A DNA stretch of 64,000 nt. It comes from JAHBTB01 sp964451255 (GTDB taxonomy: Bacteria > Armatimonadota > Fimbriimonadia > Fimbriimonadales > Fimbriimonadaceae). The position numbers and the translations under genes were made by a program. The first letter of the stretch is position 1. Each line of letters begins with the position of its first letter. Positions 51,277 to 60,180 of the stretch are shown piece by piece. The DNA lies in the NCBI GenBank assembly GCA_964451255.1, contig CAYVHL010000009.1, positions 1 to 64,000 on the forward strand, in the 5' to 3' direction. The notes below the pieces were generated by a model that was not told the origin of the DNA, searched no databases, and saw nothing but the letters and a program-made list of their open reading frames with translations.

Positions 51277-51882
51277 GTGTGGCTTGCCGCCGCCCTCATG
51301 GCATGGCTCTATTACCGAGAGGCGCACACACGGGCCTTTGCCGACGCGATCGCGGCGCTCAAGGCCGACTCGGGCATCATCGGGGTTCTTGTGACAGGGG
51401 CTGTCGCGGGCGGCCTGATGCCAGAAATGGCCAAGGCGTTCACGGGTCGCCTGGGCAGACTGAACGCAAGTTGGGCAGGCAAGGTCGCCTTCACAGCGCT
51501 TGTCTACTCAATAGTCGCGCTGTTCGTAGACCAGTTCTACTTCGGGCTCGCGGCGACCGTCGGCCATGGCAGCGACCCGACGACCGTCATCAAGAAGACC
51601 TTGATCGACCAATTGGTGTTCTCGCCGTTCCTGAGCATCCCCTTCGCGACGGCTATGTTCGACTGGCGTGCGGCCGGCTTCTCGTTCTCCCGGTTCGCCC
51701 AGGCCTTTGGCCAGAACTGGTACCGGACCAGGGTGATGCCTGGGCTCGTCCTGTGTTGGCTGTTCTGGCCGCCGGTGCTGCTGTGCGGTTACGCGATGCC
51801 ATTGAGCTTGCAATTCGCCTTCTCAATGATCATCGAAGCAGCTTGGAGCATCATCTTCGTCTTCATCGCCAGTCACGATTGA
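51277..51882 (+). CDS. Mpv17/PMP22-like membrane protein
   Basis: 201 residues from the GTG at 51277; a frame open from 51085 exists but is Arg-rich and antisense-like inside dapF. Four hydrophobic segments can be placed at about 1-12, 35-52, 75-100 and 155-190. The second half reads KKTLIDQLVFSPFLSIPF, GQNWYRTRVMPGL and CWLFWPPVLLCGYAMPLSLQ, which has the DQ...P, long nonpolar helix and WPP...P layout of the Mpv17/PMP22 family, mostly known from eukaryotes. Level of similarity cannot be judged by eye. Bacterial function unknown. Confidence 0.5.
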   Translation: MWLAAALMAWLYYREAHTRAFADAIAALKADSGIIGVLVTGAVAGGLMPEMAKAFTGRLGRLNASWAGKVAFTALVYSIVALFVDQFYFGLAATVGHGSDPTTVIKKTLIDQLVFSPFLSIPFATAMFDWRAAGFSFSRFAQAFGQNWYRTRVMPGLVLCWLFWPPVLLCGYAMPLSLQFAFSMIIEAAWSIIFVFIASHD

Positions 51883-51891
51883 ACCGTCTGG

Positions 51892-52503
51892 CTAGAGCCA
51901 TCCCATGTCCGCCAGCACTCTGCTGATGGACGAAGGCGGGTCGCCTTTCGGATCGACAGCATAGGCTCGCCAACCCGATTGGGCGGCAGCATCCACATTG
52001 ACCTGGCTGTCATCGAAGAAGGCGATCTCGTCCGGCGATGCGTAGACCTTGTCGGCGAACCACTGGAAAATCTCTGGCTCGGGCTTATTGGCACCCGCGT
52101 CGTACGACGTGCCAAAGAAGTCGACGGCCACACAGACAGGAAACTCGGCCAGGCAATATTCGATGTGCGGACGGTTCGTGTTGCTGAGGACGCCCACCAT
52201 GATCCCCGCCGCCTTGGCGCAATCGACGAGCTCGGACGAGCCCGCGTATGGCCCGATCAAGATGCCTTCGTGCACTTTCCGTGCGTCCTCGATCGAAACA
52301 CCGAGGAAGGAAGCCAGCGCGTCCGTATACACCTGGTAGTCGATGTCTTCCTTTTGGAAGGCGTGGATTGGCGCGAAGTCGTTAAGGCCGCCGCCGTTCT
52401 CGGGACGCCCCAGAGTGACACCGGCGGTTGCTGCCGCTTCTTGCCACGTGTGGTTGATCCGCAGGACGACGCCGCCCAGATCCAGGGCGAGGACACGGCC
52501 CAT
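51892..52503 (-). CDS. HAD-superfamily phosphatase-like protein
   Basis: 203 residues of the HAD superfamily (subfamily IA-like cap). The nucleophile motif reads LALDLGGVVLR; here the first aspartate is followed by LGGV rather than the usual DxDGT/V, so the second aspartate is replaced by Gly-Gly, as in some HAD-IA proteins (DLGGVL type). Motif II is VLSNT, the lysine sits in GANKPEPEIF, and motif IV is FFDDSQVNVDAA. Likely a small-molecule phosphatase or related hydrolase. It follows the isomerase gene on the same strand with no gap. Confidence 0.8.
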   Translation of the reverse strand: MGRVLALDLGGVVLRINHTWQEAAATAGVTLGRPENGGGLNDFAPIHAFQKEDIDYQVYTDALASFLGVSIEDARKVHEGILIGPYAGSSELVDCAKAAGIMVGVLSNTNRPHIEYCLAEFPVCVAVDFFGTSYDAGANKPEPEIFQWFADKVYASPDEIAFFDDSQVNVDAAAQSGWRAYAVDPKGDPPSSISRVLADMGWL

Positions 52504-53259
52504 TTAGTCCGTCAAGCCAAGGCCGGTCAAGTAGGCGTGGCTCGAGGTGATCGACTTGATGGCGTCGCCAGGATCGTCATGCTCGATGACCGCATACTCG
52601 ACTTTGGCGTCCCTGCAAGCCTGGATCACCGACTTCCATTCGATCCGGCCCGACCCCACGTCCGCCAACACATTGTCTGGCGTGATGTCCTTGAAGTGAG
52701 CGAGGACGACTTGGCCGTTCAATCGGTTGATCCAATCGACCGCGCTGTGACCCGGCTTCGTGACCCAGGCGAGGTCGAGTTCCGCGTGCACCAGCTTGGG
52801 GTCGACATGCTGCCATAAGAGCTCGAACCCATACGTGTCTCCGATGGGCGCGAACTCGAAGTCGTGGTTGTGATAAGCGAACTTCAGCCCTTGTCCGGCA
52901 AACCTGAAGCCGAGCTCGTTCAAGTGCCCGGCGAACTCGGGCCAGCCGTTCGGATACCGCTTGATGTCGATCCAGGGGACGACGACCGTCTCCGCGCCAA
53001 GGGTCTTGGCGTCGGAGACCGTCTGATCGAACTTCTCCTTACATTCGTCGATACCGACGTGCATGCTGGTCGCCTTGAGCCCACGGTCGTCGAAGCCCTT
53101 CTTGATCTCGGCGGCAGAGTGACCGTAAAGTCCGGCGGTCTCCACGTGCTTGATGCCGACGGACGCGATCTTGTCGAGCCCTCCCCAGAGGTCTGCGTCG
53201 AGCAGATCCCGACAGGTGTACAGCTGTAATCCGATTTTCATTTTCTTCGTGCTTCCCAA
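52504..53259 (-). CDS. Sugar phosphate isomerase/epimerase-like TIM-barrel protein
   Basis: 251 residues of the xylose-isomerase-like TIM barrel (AP endonuclease 2 superfamily). Recognisable: LQLYTCRDLLDADLWGGLDKIASVGIKHVETAGLYG, KFAYHNHDFEFAPI with the metal-ligand glutamate and histidines, HAELDLAWVTKPG, and VLAHFKDI. Such proteins convert or epimerise sugars and inositols. It could act with the Gfo/Idh/MocA dehydrogenases elsewhere in the window. It starts at 53259, directly after the ppdK stop at 53260-53262, so no intergenic base separates them. Confidence 0.82.
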   Translation of the reverse strand: MGSTKKMKIGLQLYTCRDLLDADLWGGLDKIASVGIKHVETAGLYGHSAAEIKKGFDDRGLKATSMHVGIDECKEKFDQTVSDAKTLGAETVVVPWIDIKRYPNGWPEFAGHLNELGFRFAGQGLKFAYHNHDFEFAPIGDTYGFELLWQHVDPKLVHAELDLAWVTKPGHSAVDWINRLNGQVVLAHFKDITPDNVLADVGSGRIEWKSVIQACRDAKVEYAVIEHDDPGDAIKSITSSHAYLTGLGLTD

Positions 53260-55959
53260 CTATTTGTCCAGGCTGACCATGACCCGCTCGCGGATCGCCG
53301 CTTGGGCGGCGGAGAGCCTGGCGATCGGCACCCGGAAGGGCGAACAGGACACGTAGTCCAGTCCGATCGCATGGCAGAAGTAGATCGATTCGGGATCCCC
53401 GCCGTGCTCGCCGCAGATACCGCATTTGAGACCGTCACGGGTCTTGCGGCCGTTCTCGACCGCCATCCGCATCAACTGGCCGACGCCTGCCTGGTCGATC
53501 GACTCGAACGGGTTGGTCGGCAAGATCTTGTTTTCGACGTATTTCTGCAGGAACTTCCCTTCTGCGTCGTCACGTGAAAAGCCAAATGTCATCTGCGTCA
53601 GGTCGTTCGTGCCGAAGCTGAAGAACTGGGCGTATTCGGCGATCTCAGAAGCGGTCAGGGCCGCCCTAGGAATCTCGATCATCGTCCCGAACGTGTAGGG
53701 AACCTCAATTCCTTCCCGCTTGACGATCTCCTTAGCCTCTGCTTCGAGTTGGCCCTGGACGAGACGCAACTCGTTCACCGTCGAGACGAGGGGGATCATG
53801 ATGTCCGGGAAGACCTTCTTGCCCGCCTTGGTCAGCTTTGCCGCCGCTTGCAGAATCGCGCGGGTCTGCATGACCACCAATCCGGGAAGGATGATCGACA
53901 GACGCACGCCTCGCAGACCCATCATCGGGTTCTGCTCGTGCATCGTCTCGACCTCGCTGAGCAGCTTGAGCTTCTCGGCCAACTTGCCCTTGTCGCTGTC
54001 GTTGGCAGGCTGGAGGTTCAGACGCGTCTGGAGTTCGGTCGTCTCGCGGATCAACGTCTGGAGCGACGGCAAGAACTCGTGCAACGGCGGGTCGATCAGT
54101 CGCACCGTCACCGGCCTGCCTTCCATCGCTTCGAAGATGCCCTCGAAATCACCCTGCTGGACCTTCTCCAGCTTGTCGAGGCACGACTGGCGCACGGCAT
54201 CGTCTTTGGTCAAGATGAGTTCTTGGACGATCGGAAGGCGGTCTATCTCAAAGAACATATGCTCTGTTCGACAAAGGCCGATTCCTTCTGCGCCGAACTC
54301 GATGGCCTGACGGCTGTCACGCGGGTTGTCCGCGTTAGCCCGGACTTTGAGCCGCCGGAACTCGTCGCACCACCCCATCAGTTCGCCGAAGGCGCCGCTC
54401 ACCTCGGGAGCAATAAGTTTGAGGGCGCCGAGGTAGACCTTTCCAGTCGAGCCGTCCATTGTGATGATGTCGCCCTCTTTGACGACATGCCCTCCGACCT
54501 TGACGGTGCCGGCGTGCTCGTCGATCACCAATGCCTCGGCACCGGCGACGCACGGGATACCGAAGCCGCGGGCGACGACCGCCGCGTGAGACGTCTTTCC
54601 TCCCCGGGCGGTCAGGACACCTTGCGCCGCCATCATGCCGTGCACATCGTCCGGGTTCGTCTCGTCCCGTACCAGCAGGACCTTGTGGCCCAATCCGCCC
54701 TTACCCCGTTCGGCAGCGTGGTCGGCGTCGAATACGACCTCGCCGACAGCCGCTCCCGGCGATGCGGGCAGCCCCTGTGCGAGCAGTGTCGCGGATGGAA
54801 GGGCGCCAGGGTCGATCCGTGGGTGAAGGAGTTGGTCCAGATGCGAGCCTGTGACGCGCTGGATCGCGGTCTCTTTGTCGATCAAGCCCTCGTGCACCAT
54901 CTCAACTGCGGCACGCACGGCCGCCGGGCCGGTGCGCTTCCCCGAGCGGCACTGAAGCATGTATAGGGTGCCGTGCTCAATGGTGAACTCGACGTCCTGC
55001 ATGTCCTTGTAGTGGCTCTCCAAGAGGTTCACGACGCGGACGAACTCGTTGAACACCACCGGGTCTTGCTTCTCAAGTTCGGTGATCGGCACCGGGGTCC
55101 TCACGCCCGCTACGACGTCCTCCCCTTGGGCGTTCATCAGATACTCGCCGAAGAGAATCCTTTCGCCGGTCGACGGGTCGCGGGTGAAGGCGACACCTGT
55201 GCCGCAATCGTCGCCCGCGTTTCCAAAGACCATGGCCTGCACGTTCACGGCGGTGCCGATTTCATCGGGGATCTTTTCGGTGCGCCGATAGTAGATCGCC
55301 CGCTCGGTGTTCCAACTCTTGAAAACCGCCTCGATGCCGAGCGCGAGTTGCTCATAGACGTCGGTCGGGAACTCACGACCGGCGTTTTGCCTGACATGCG
55401 CCAAGAAAAGGCCGCTGATCTCCTTCAGTTGCTCGGCGGTCAGGTCGAGGTCGGACTTGGCTCCGACTTTGGTCTTGTAGTCCTGGAAGATCTTGTTGTC
55501 GAAGTCGTGCTTGCTCAAACCAAAAGCGACGTCCGAGAACATCATGATGAACCGGCGGTAGCTGTCGTAGACGAAGCGCTGGTCTCCGGTCTCCTGGATC
55601 ATCGCGTCGATCGTCTGAGGGTTCAAACCCAGATTGAGGACCGTGTCCATCATTCCCGGCATCGAAAACTTGGCGCCCGACCGGACAGAAAACAACAGGG
55701 GCTTGTCGGTGCCTCCGAACTTGCGCCCGGTCTTGGCCTCGACGTCGGCGACAGCCGCATGGACTTCGTCCATCAGTCCTGTCGGTAGCTGCTTGCCAGC
55801 CTTGTAGTACTCGGTGCAGACCGCTGTGGTCACGGTGAACCCAGGAGGCACGGGCAACCCGATATTCGACATCTCGGCCAAGTTGGCCCCTTTGCCACCC
55901 AGGAGGTCGCGCATGGTGGCGTTGCCGTCACGGAACAAGAAAACTCTTTTGTCGTTCAT
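53260..55959 (-). CDS. ppdK: Pyruvate, phosphate dikinase
   Basis: Interconverts pyruvate, ATP and phosphate with PEP, AMP and pyrophosphate. The 899-residue product has an N-terminal ATP-grasp-like domain (FRDGNATMRDLLGGKGANLAEM), the swivelling phosphohistidine domain with LTARGGKTSHAAVVARG, and the C-terminal PEP-binding TIM barrel with the catalytic KCGICGEHGGDPES. The ATG at 55957-55959 gives the family N-terminus; the 38 extra upstream codons are rejected. Together with pckA in this window it serves pyruvate/PEP interconversion. Confidence 0.96.
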   Translation of the reverse strand: MNDKRVFLFRDGNATMRDLLGGKGANLAEMSNIGLPVPPGFTVTTAVCTEYYKAGKQLPTGLMDEVHAAVADVEAKTGRKFGGTDKPLLFSVRSGAKFSMPGMMDTVLNLGLNPQTIDAMIQETGDQRFVYDSYRRFIMMFSDVAFGLSKHDFDNKIFQDYKTKVGAKSDLDLTAEQLKEISGLFLAHVRQNAGREFPTDVYEQLALGIEAVFKSWNTERAIYYRRTEKIPDEIGTAVNVQAMVFGNAGDDCGTGVAFTRDPSTGERILFGEYLMNAQGEDVVAGVRTPVPITELEKQDPVVFNEFVRVVNLLESHYKDMQDVEFTIEHGTLYMLQCRSGKRTGPAAVRAAVEMVHEGLIDKETAIQRVTGSHLDQLLHPRIDPGALPSATLLAQGLPASPGAAVGEVVFDADHAAERGKGGLGHKVLLVRDETNPDDVHGMMAAQGVLTARGGKTSHAAVVARGFGIPCVAGAEALVIDEHAGTVKVGGHVVKEGDIITMDGSTGKVYLGALKLIAPEVSGAFGELMGWCDEFRRLKVRANADNPRDSRQAIEFGAEGIGLCRTEHMFFEIDRLPIVQELILTKDDAVRQSCLDKLEKVQQGDFEGIFEAMEGRPVTVRLIDPPLHEFLPSLQTLIRETTELQTRLNLQPANDSDKGKLAEKLKLLSEVETMHEQNPMMGLRGVRLSIILPGLVVMQTRAILQAAAKLTKAGKKVFPDIMIPLVSTVNELRLVQGQLEAEAKEIVKREGIEVPYTFGTMIEIPRAALTASEIAEYAQFFSFGTNDLTQMTFGFSRDDAEGKFLQKYVENKILPTNPFESIDQAGVGQLMRMAVENGRKTRDGLKCGICGEHGGDPESIYFCHAIGLDYVSCSPFRVPIARLSAAQAAIRERVMVSLDK

Positions 55960-56155
55960 GGTTTCAACCAGGGAGACGGCGTCTCGTGCGCATGGCGACA
56001 TTGGCTCGACAAGACTGCCGGTCGGTCTAACTCTTGGGAGTCTATCCGATCCCCGGCCGCCTACCGGGGGCACGTCACGGGCTATTCCGGTCCCACGTGG
56101 GCTTCCAGAGGAGCACCCGAAACGGTCATAATCTCAACCGCGCCTGGAGACGCCC

Positions 56156-56404
<249 letters not shown>

Positions 56405-56535
56405 CGCTCGTATTTTCTTATGTTGCCGAGCCCACGAAGCTTGGCAAATATGGAAAGAACCCGATAAACAACGGGAACCTGTGGGAAATCGATTCCGTCG
56501 AAAGTCCCAGAGGTCGAGTACCGGGACGCTGATTT

Positions 56536-57075
56536 ATGCCCTTGGAGTTACGGCTGGCTACAAGTGAAGACGAACCTGTTTTTGGAAGGCTCGTCCAACT
56601 CTATCTGCACGAATGCAGCCGCTATTCCCATCAAACGCCTGATGACGACGGCCTGTTCGCCACCGAAGGGCTGGAAGCACTGCTCGGAAGCGACAAGAAG
56701 CCCTATCTGTTCTGGTTAGCCGGCCGCCTAGCTGGGTTCTCCATCTGCGAAGAAACCGACGACGGCCACAAGATGGACGACTTCTTCGTTCTTTGGCCTT
56801 ACCGGAGGCTCGGTGTAGGCGAGGAAGTCGCCCGGATCATCTTTGACGAACATCCTGGCCCCTGGTCGATCCCGTACGACGAGTCGAACGACCTTGCCAA
56901 AACGTTTTGGCGAGCGGTCGTCTACCGATACAGCCGAAAGGATTTCGCAGAGGTGCGTGAGAGTGACGGTTGGACGACCCTTAGGTTTGAGTCTGTCAAG
57001 AGGCCGGGGCCCGGCGTCGAGACGACCCACCAACACAGCCCGATCAAGACTCGCTTATCGCACGAGACCCCGTAG
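56536..57075 (+). CDS. GNAT-family N-acetyltransferase
   Basis: 179 residues of the GCN5-related acetyltransferase fold. The acetyl-CoA-binding segment is RRLGVGEEVARIIFDE (RxxGxGxxL type motif A), preceded by DDFFVLWPYRRLG. The N-terminal portion reads ELRLATSEDEPVFGRLVQLYLHECSRYS as usual. The substrate is unknown. The C-terminal 20 residues (GVETTHQHSPIKTRLSHETP) are likely disordered. Confidence 0.78.
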   Translation: MPLELRLATSEDEPVFGRLVQLYLHECSRYSHQTPDDDGLFATEGLEALLGSDKKPYLFWLAGRLAGFSICEETDDGHKMDDFFVLWPYRRLGVGEEVARIIFDEHPGPWSIPYDESNDLAKTFWRAVVYRYSRKDFAEVRESDGWTTLRFESVKRPGPGVETTHQHSPIKTRLSHETP

Positions 57076-57145
57076 TCCCTTGAACCTTCACCAGGCATGC
57101 CATACTGGATGTTCTGGGGCGTTCTGCGCCCTCTGGTGACCTGCC

Positions 57146-58966
57146 TTGGCGAAACCCACCCCACTCAAGCCCGAAGAAGCTGCCGCGCGTTCCTATGCGG
57201 ATCGCTTGATCCTCGAAAAATTGACGGAGCTTCGCGAAGTCGTCAAGCCCAGCGAAGTGGCGGAAAAACTCCAGTCCGTCGGCATCGGCCTTGCCGCCGT
57301 CCGATCACTTCTCGCCTCGAACGCGGACAAGTTCGCCTATTCCGAGCGGCGATGGATCCCCTCGGCCCGCCTCGAAGGCATGGGCCGGCCCTTCTCCGAG
57401 ATCGTCCGGCTGATCCTTGACCGCTTTGGCGGCCCCATGCAGGTGTCTCTCCTCATCACTGAGCTTGTCGGTGCCCACGGCCAGGATCCTGCCTTTCTTG
57501 AGGAATCTCTGCCGCGACTGCTGTGCACCGACGACCGCTTCCTGCTCACGCGAAGCGAAGATGCGGCCCTTTCCGACTGGGTGTTCAAGGCGAATGACGA
57601 ACCTGTCGCACGCACTTATGCTTTGAACGGCGTCGATGCTGAAGAGGTGGAAGCCTTGTCCGCAAAACTCAAGGCTTTCGATTGGCGTGACCCGGATGCG
57701 ACCGTCAAGGCCCTGGAAAAGACGGCCCCGGTCGATGTCAAGGCGCTCGGCGCTGTCGCGTGGCTCGCCCTGTCGCCACAACAGGATCAGAGCCACATGC
57801 TCTACGATTGGCGGGCTTTCAACTCCGAGCTTCTCAGCATCCCCGGATTCGTCTTGTCCTCCGACGGCAAACTGTCTCCCGAGGCAGACGCCAAGAAATG
57901 GGTCTCCCTCGCGGTCAAGGTAGCTGAAAAACTGGCCCCCACGGTAGAAATCGAGGACGCCGCACCCCTGGAACTCAAGCCAGAGGACGCAGAGACGGCG
58001 ATCAAACGGATCGTGGCCGCCGATGGCACCATGACGGCGACTCAGATTCTTGAGAACCAATTTGAGATCACACCAAGTGTGAAGACCTTCCCCGACGACC
58101 TGCGCAACGTGATGACGGCTCTAAAGTCCGACGCGCGCATCTGGTGGGTCGGTGGCGACAGGTTCAGGAAGCCTAACGACGCGCCGGATTTCATCTACAC
58201 CCTGCCGGACGCCTTGCAGTTTGTCAAGAGCGACCAACTTCAAGAGGACGGCGACCCGGTCGACGTCGAACTCACCGACGAGGGTCTCAGCAGCTCGCTA
58301 CGCAAGCTCATCGTCCACCCGTTGGCGACCGACGTCCAAGACGAGGAGTTCATCCCGCAGCTCAAGCAGATCCCGGAGCGGCTTCGCCTTGTTCTCAAGC
58401 CCATCCATCGCGAACTCGGCACGTTCCCGATGTCTCAGTTTCCGACCGGTTGGTTTGAAGACGAGCCAGCCATCCAAGAACTCGTTTTCATCGCGCCCGA
58501 CGGCCAGGAACTGCAGGTCTGGATGAATAGCAAGGCCCGCTTGCTGTTCAACCTTTTCGATTGGTGGCTTGATCAACCGATTGAGTCGGGTGCGGTCTTC
58601 AACCTTGCCAAGACAAACAAACCGAACGTCTTCGACTTCAGCTGGGAAGACCAGACCGACCCGGTCGTCTATGTCTCGAACCAGCGGATGGAGGAACTCC
58701 GTGAGTTGGCGGCGCGGTCGGAAGCCATATCCACCTTCGACATTCTGCGCGAGGTCATGACGCACTGGCCGAAGGGCGCCGACTTCTTGACCGTCCTATG
58801 GGAAGTCAACGTAGTCCGGCGCACAAGCCGACGGCTTCTTGCTTCGTTGCTCAGCAGTTACCTCTGCTTCTACCAGCGCTCGGGGTCACCGGTCTGGCAC
58901 TATGACCACAAAAAAGTCGAACAAGGATTCGACAAGACCAAGAAGAAATTCATCAAGAAAGACTAA
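57146..58966 (+). CDS. Unknown protein with three winged-helix-like repeats
   Basis: 606 residues from a TTG start; no signal or membrane segment. Three segments each end in an arginine- or tryptophan-rich wing: residues about 25-72 (LREVVKPSEVAEKLQSVGIG...FAYSERRWIP), about 80-140 (...DRFLLTRSEDAALSDWVF) and about 290-350 (TMTATQILENQFEI...ARIWWVGGDRFRKP). This resembles HARE-HTH-like winged-helix modules, as in the RNA polymerase delta subunit. The second half is beta-rich with FMAPDGQELQVW-like strands, and the C-terminus is basic. The family is not recognised; a nucleic-acid-linked role is inferred. Confidence 0.5.
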   Translation: MAKPTPLKPEEAAARSYADRLILEKLTELREVVKPSEVAEKLQSVGIGLAAVRSLLASNADKFAYSERRWIPSARLEGMGRPFSEIVRLILDRFGGPMQVSLLITELVGAHGQDPAFLEESLPRLLCTDDRFLLTRSEDAALSDWVFKANDEPVARTYALNGVDAEEVEALSAKLKAFDWRDPDATVKALEKTAPVDVKALGAVAWLALSPQQDQSHMLYDWRAFNSELLSIPGFVLSSDGKLSPEADAKKWVSLAVKVAEKLAPTVEIEDAAPLELKPEDAETAIKRIVAADGTMTATQILENQFEITPSVKTFPDDLRNVMTALKSDARIWWVGGDRFRKPNDAPDFIYTLPDALQFVKSDQLQEDGDPVDVELTDEGLSSSLRKLIVHPLATDVQDEEFIPQLKQIPERLRLVLKPIHRELGTFPMSQFPTGWFEDEPAIQELVFIAPDGQELQVWMNSKARLLFNLFDWWLDQPIESGAVFNLAKTNKPNVFDFSWEDQTDPVVYVSNQRMEELRELAARSEAISTFDILREVMTHWPKGADFLTVLWEVNVVRRTSRRLLASLLSSYLCFYQRSGSPVWHYDHKKVEQGFDKTKKKFIKKD

Positions 58967-59030
58967 TGGGGAGGGCCCTTGATCAGAAGACCCTAATCTG
59001 CCATTATGGAGGGCCCGACAGGAACAGCGA

Positions 59031-59444
59031 ATGGCCAATCTGAAATCGTCAAAGAAAGACATCCGGCGCTCACGTGAACAGGCTACGGCGAACAAGTCTG
59101 TGCGCACCGCGCTCAAGACCTACGTCAAGAAGGTACGTGAAGCCGCCCACGCCGAAGATCCGGAAGCTGTGGCCAAGGCTGCCTCTCAGGTTCAAAGAAG
59201 CTTTGATAAGGCGACCCAACGCGGCATAGTCCACAAAAACCAGGCTGCGCGTCGCAAGAGCCGCATCATGTCTCAGGCGGCAAAGGCCGTTGCCCAAGCC
59301 AAATCTGCAGAACCGGCGCCAAAGGCAAAGGTCGAAAAAGCCGCGAAGACAGAGAAAGCCGTGAAAGCGGACAAGCCTACGGTTGCAAAGAAACCAGCGG
59401 CGAAAGCCGCTCCTAAAGCGAAGAAAGCCAAATCAGACGAATAG
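59031..59444 (+). CDS. rpsT: 30S ribosomal protein S20 with lysine/alanine-rich tail
   Basis: 137 residues. The first 90 are standard S20 (ANLKSSKKDIRRSREQATANKSVRTALKTYVKKVREA, then IVHKNQAARRKSRIMSQAAKAV). The last 45 residues are a repetitive Ala/Lys/Pro-rich extension (APKAKVEKAAKTEKAVK...), which normal S20 lacks. It could add rRNA contacts or be largely disordered. The start at 59031 follows CAGGAA. Two GGAGGGCCC copies occur in the leader (58970 and 59009 regions). A strong terminator follows. Confidence 0.93.
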   Translation: MANLKSSKKDIRRSREQATANKSVRTALKTYVKKVREAAHAEDPEAVAKAASQVQRSFDKATQRGIVHKNQAARRKSRIMSQAAKAVAQAKSAEPAPKAKVEKAAKTEKAVKADKPTVAKKPAAKAAPKAKKAKSDE

Positions 59445-59468
59445 GGGCAAATCGCCCCTTGTCGGCCC

Positions 59469-59510
59469 AAAGCGACCGCCTGTGACCTAAGGGACACCGG
59501 CGGTCGCTTT
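59469..59510 (+). terminator. Intrinsic terminator after rpsT
   Basis: A perfect 12-bp stem (AAAGCGACCGCC / GGCGGTCGCTTT) with an 18-base loop. The second arm ends in TTTC rather than a long T-run; on the minus strand it would be similar. The stem is strong enough to be called with good confidence as a terminator. Confidence 0.75.
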
Positions 59511-59552
59511 CATGTCCGAAGCTCGACACCGGCAAAAGGTAACCTCGAGCCA

Positions 59553-60155
59553 ATGGCCAAGCTGATCCTTGTCCGGCACGGACAGTCACTCTGGAACCTC
59601 GAAAACAGATTCACCGGATGGGTGGACGTCCCTTTGACCGAACAAGGCAAGGCAGAAGCAAGGGCAGCAGGTGAAAAGCTGCGAGGCCAACCTGTCGACG
59701 TCGCCTATACCAGCGCTTTGAGCCGTGCTCAGGAGACACTTCGCATCATCATGGAGACGACTCCCCTTGCTGTCCCTGTCATCCGCGACAAAGCGCTCAA
59801 CGAACGTGACTACGGCGACCTCAGCGGGCTGAACAAAGACGAGATGCGAGAGAAGTACGGCGCCGAGCAGGTCCATATCTGGCGGCGGAGCTTTGATGTC
59901 CGGCCCCCTGGGGGAGAGTGCCTAGCCGACACCGCGGGCCGCACAGTGCCCTTCTTCGAGCGATGCATCATGGGTGACGTCCGCCAGGGCAAGAACGTCT
60001 TGGTCGTCGCCCATGGGAACTCCAACCGGTCGATCGCCATGAAACTTGAGAACTTGTCTCCCGACGAAGTTGTCGCATTGGAACTTGCGACCGGTGTGCC
60101 TCTCGTCTATGAGATCCAGAAGGACGGCACAATCACGGACAAGGTCATTCTGTGA
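59553..60155 (+). CDS. gpmA: 2,3-bisphosphoglycerate-dependent phosphoglycerate mutase-like protein
   Basis: Interconverts 3- and 2-phosphoglycerate through a phosphohistidine. The 200-residue product has the LVRHGQSLWNLENRFTGWVDVPLTEQG motif with catalytic histidine, the ERDYGDLSGLNKDEMREKYG segment with catalytic glutamate, RPPGGECLADTAGR, and the second histidine in VVAHGNSNRSIAMKLENLS. It is about 30-50 residues shorter than usual dPGM, by a shorter middle region. Together with pckA and ppdK it belongs to lower glycolysis/gluconeogenesis. Confidence 0.9.
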   Translation: MAKLILVRHGQSLWNLENRFTGWVDVPLTEQGKAEARAAGEKLRGQPVDVAYTSALSRAQETLRIIMETTPLAVPVIRDKALNERDYGDLSGLNKDEMREKYGAEQVHIWRRSFDVRPPGGECLADTAGRTVPFFERCIMGDVRQGKNVLVVAHGNSNRSIAMKLENLSPDEVVALELATGVPLVYEIQKDGTITDKVIL

Positions 60156-60180
60156 GCTGCGGTGCCACTAATCTAGCGAC

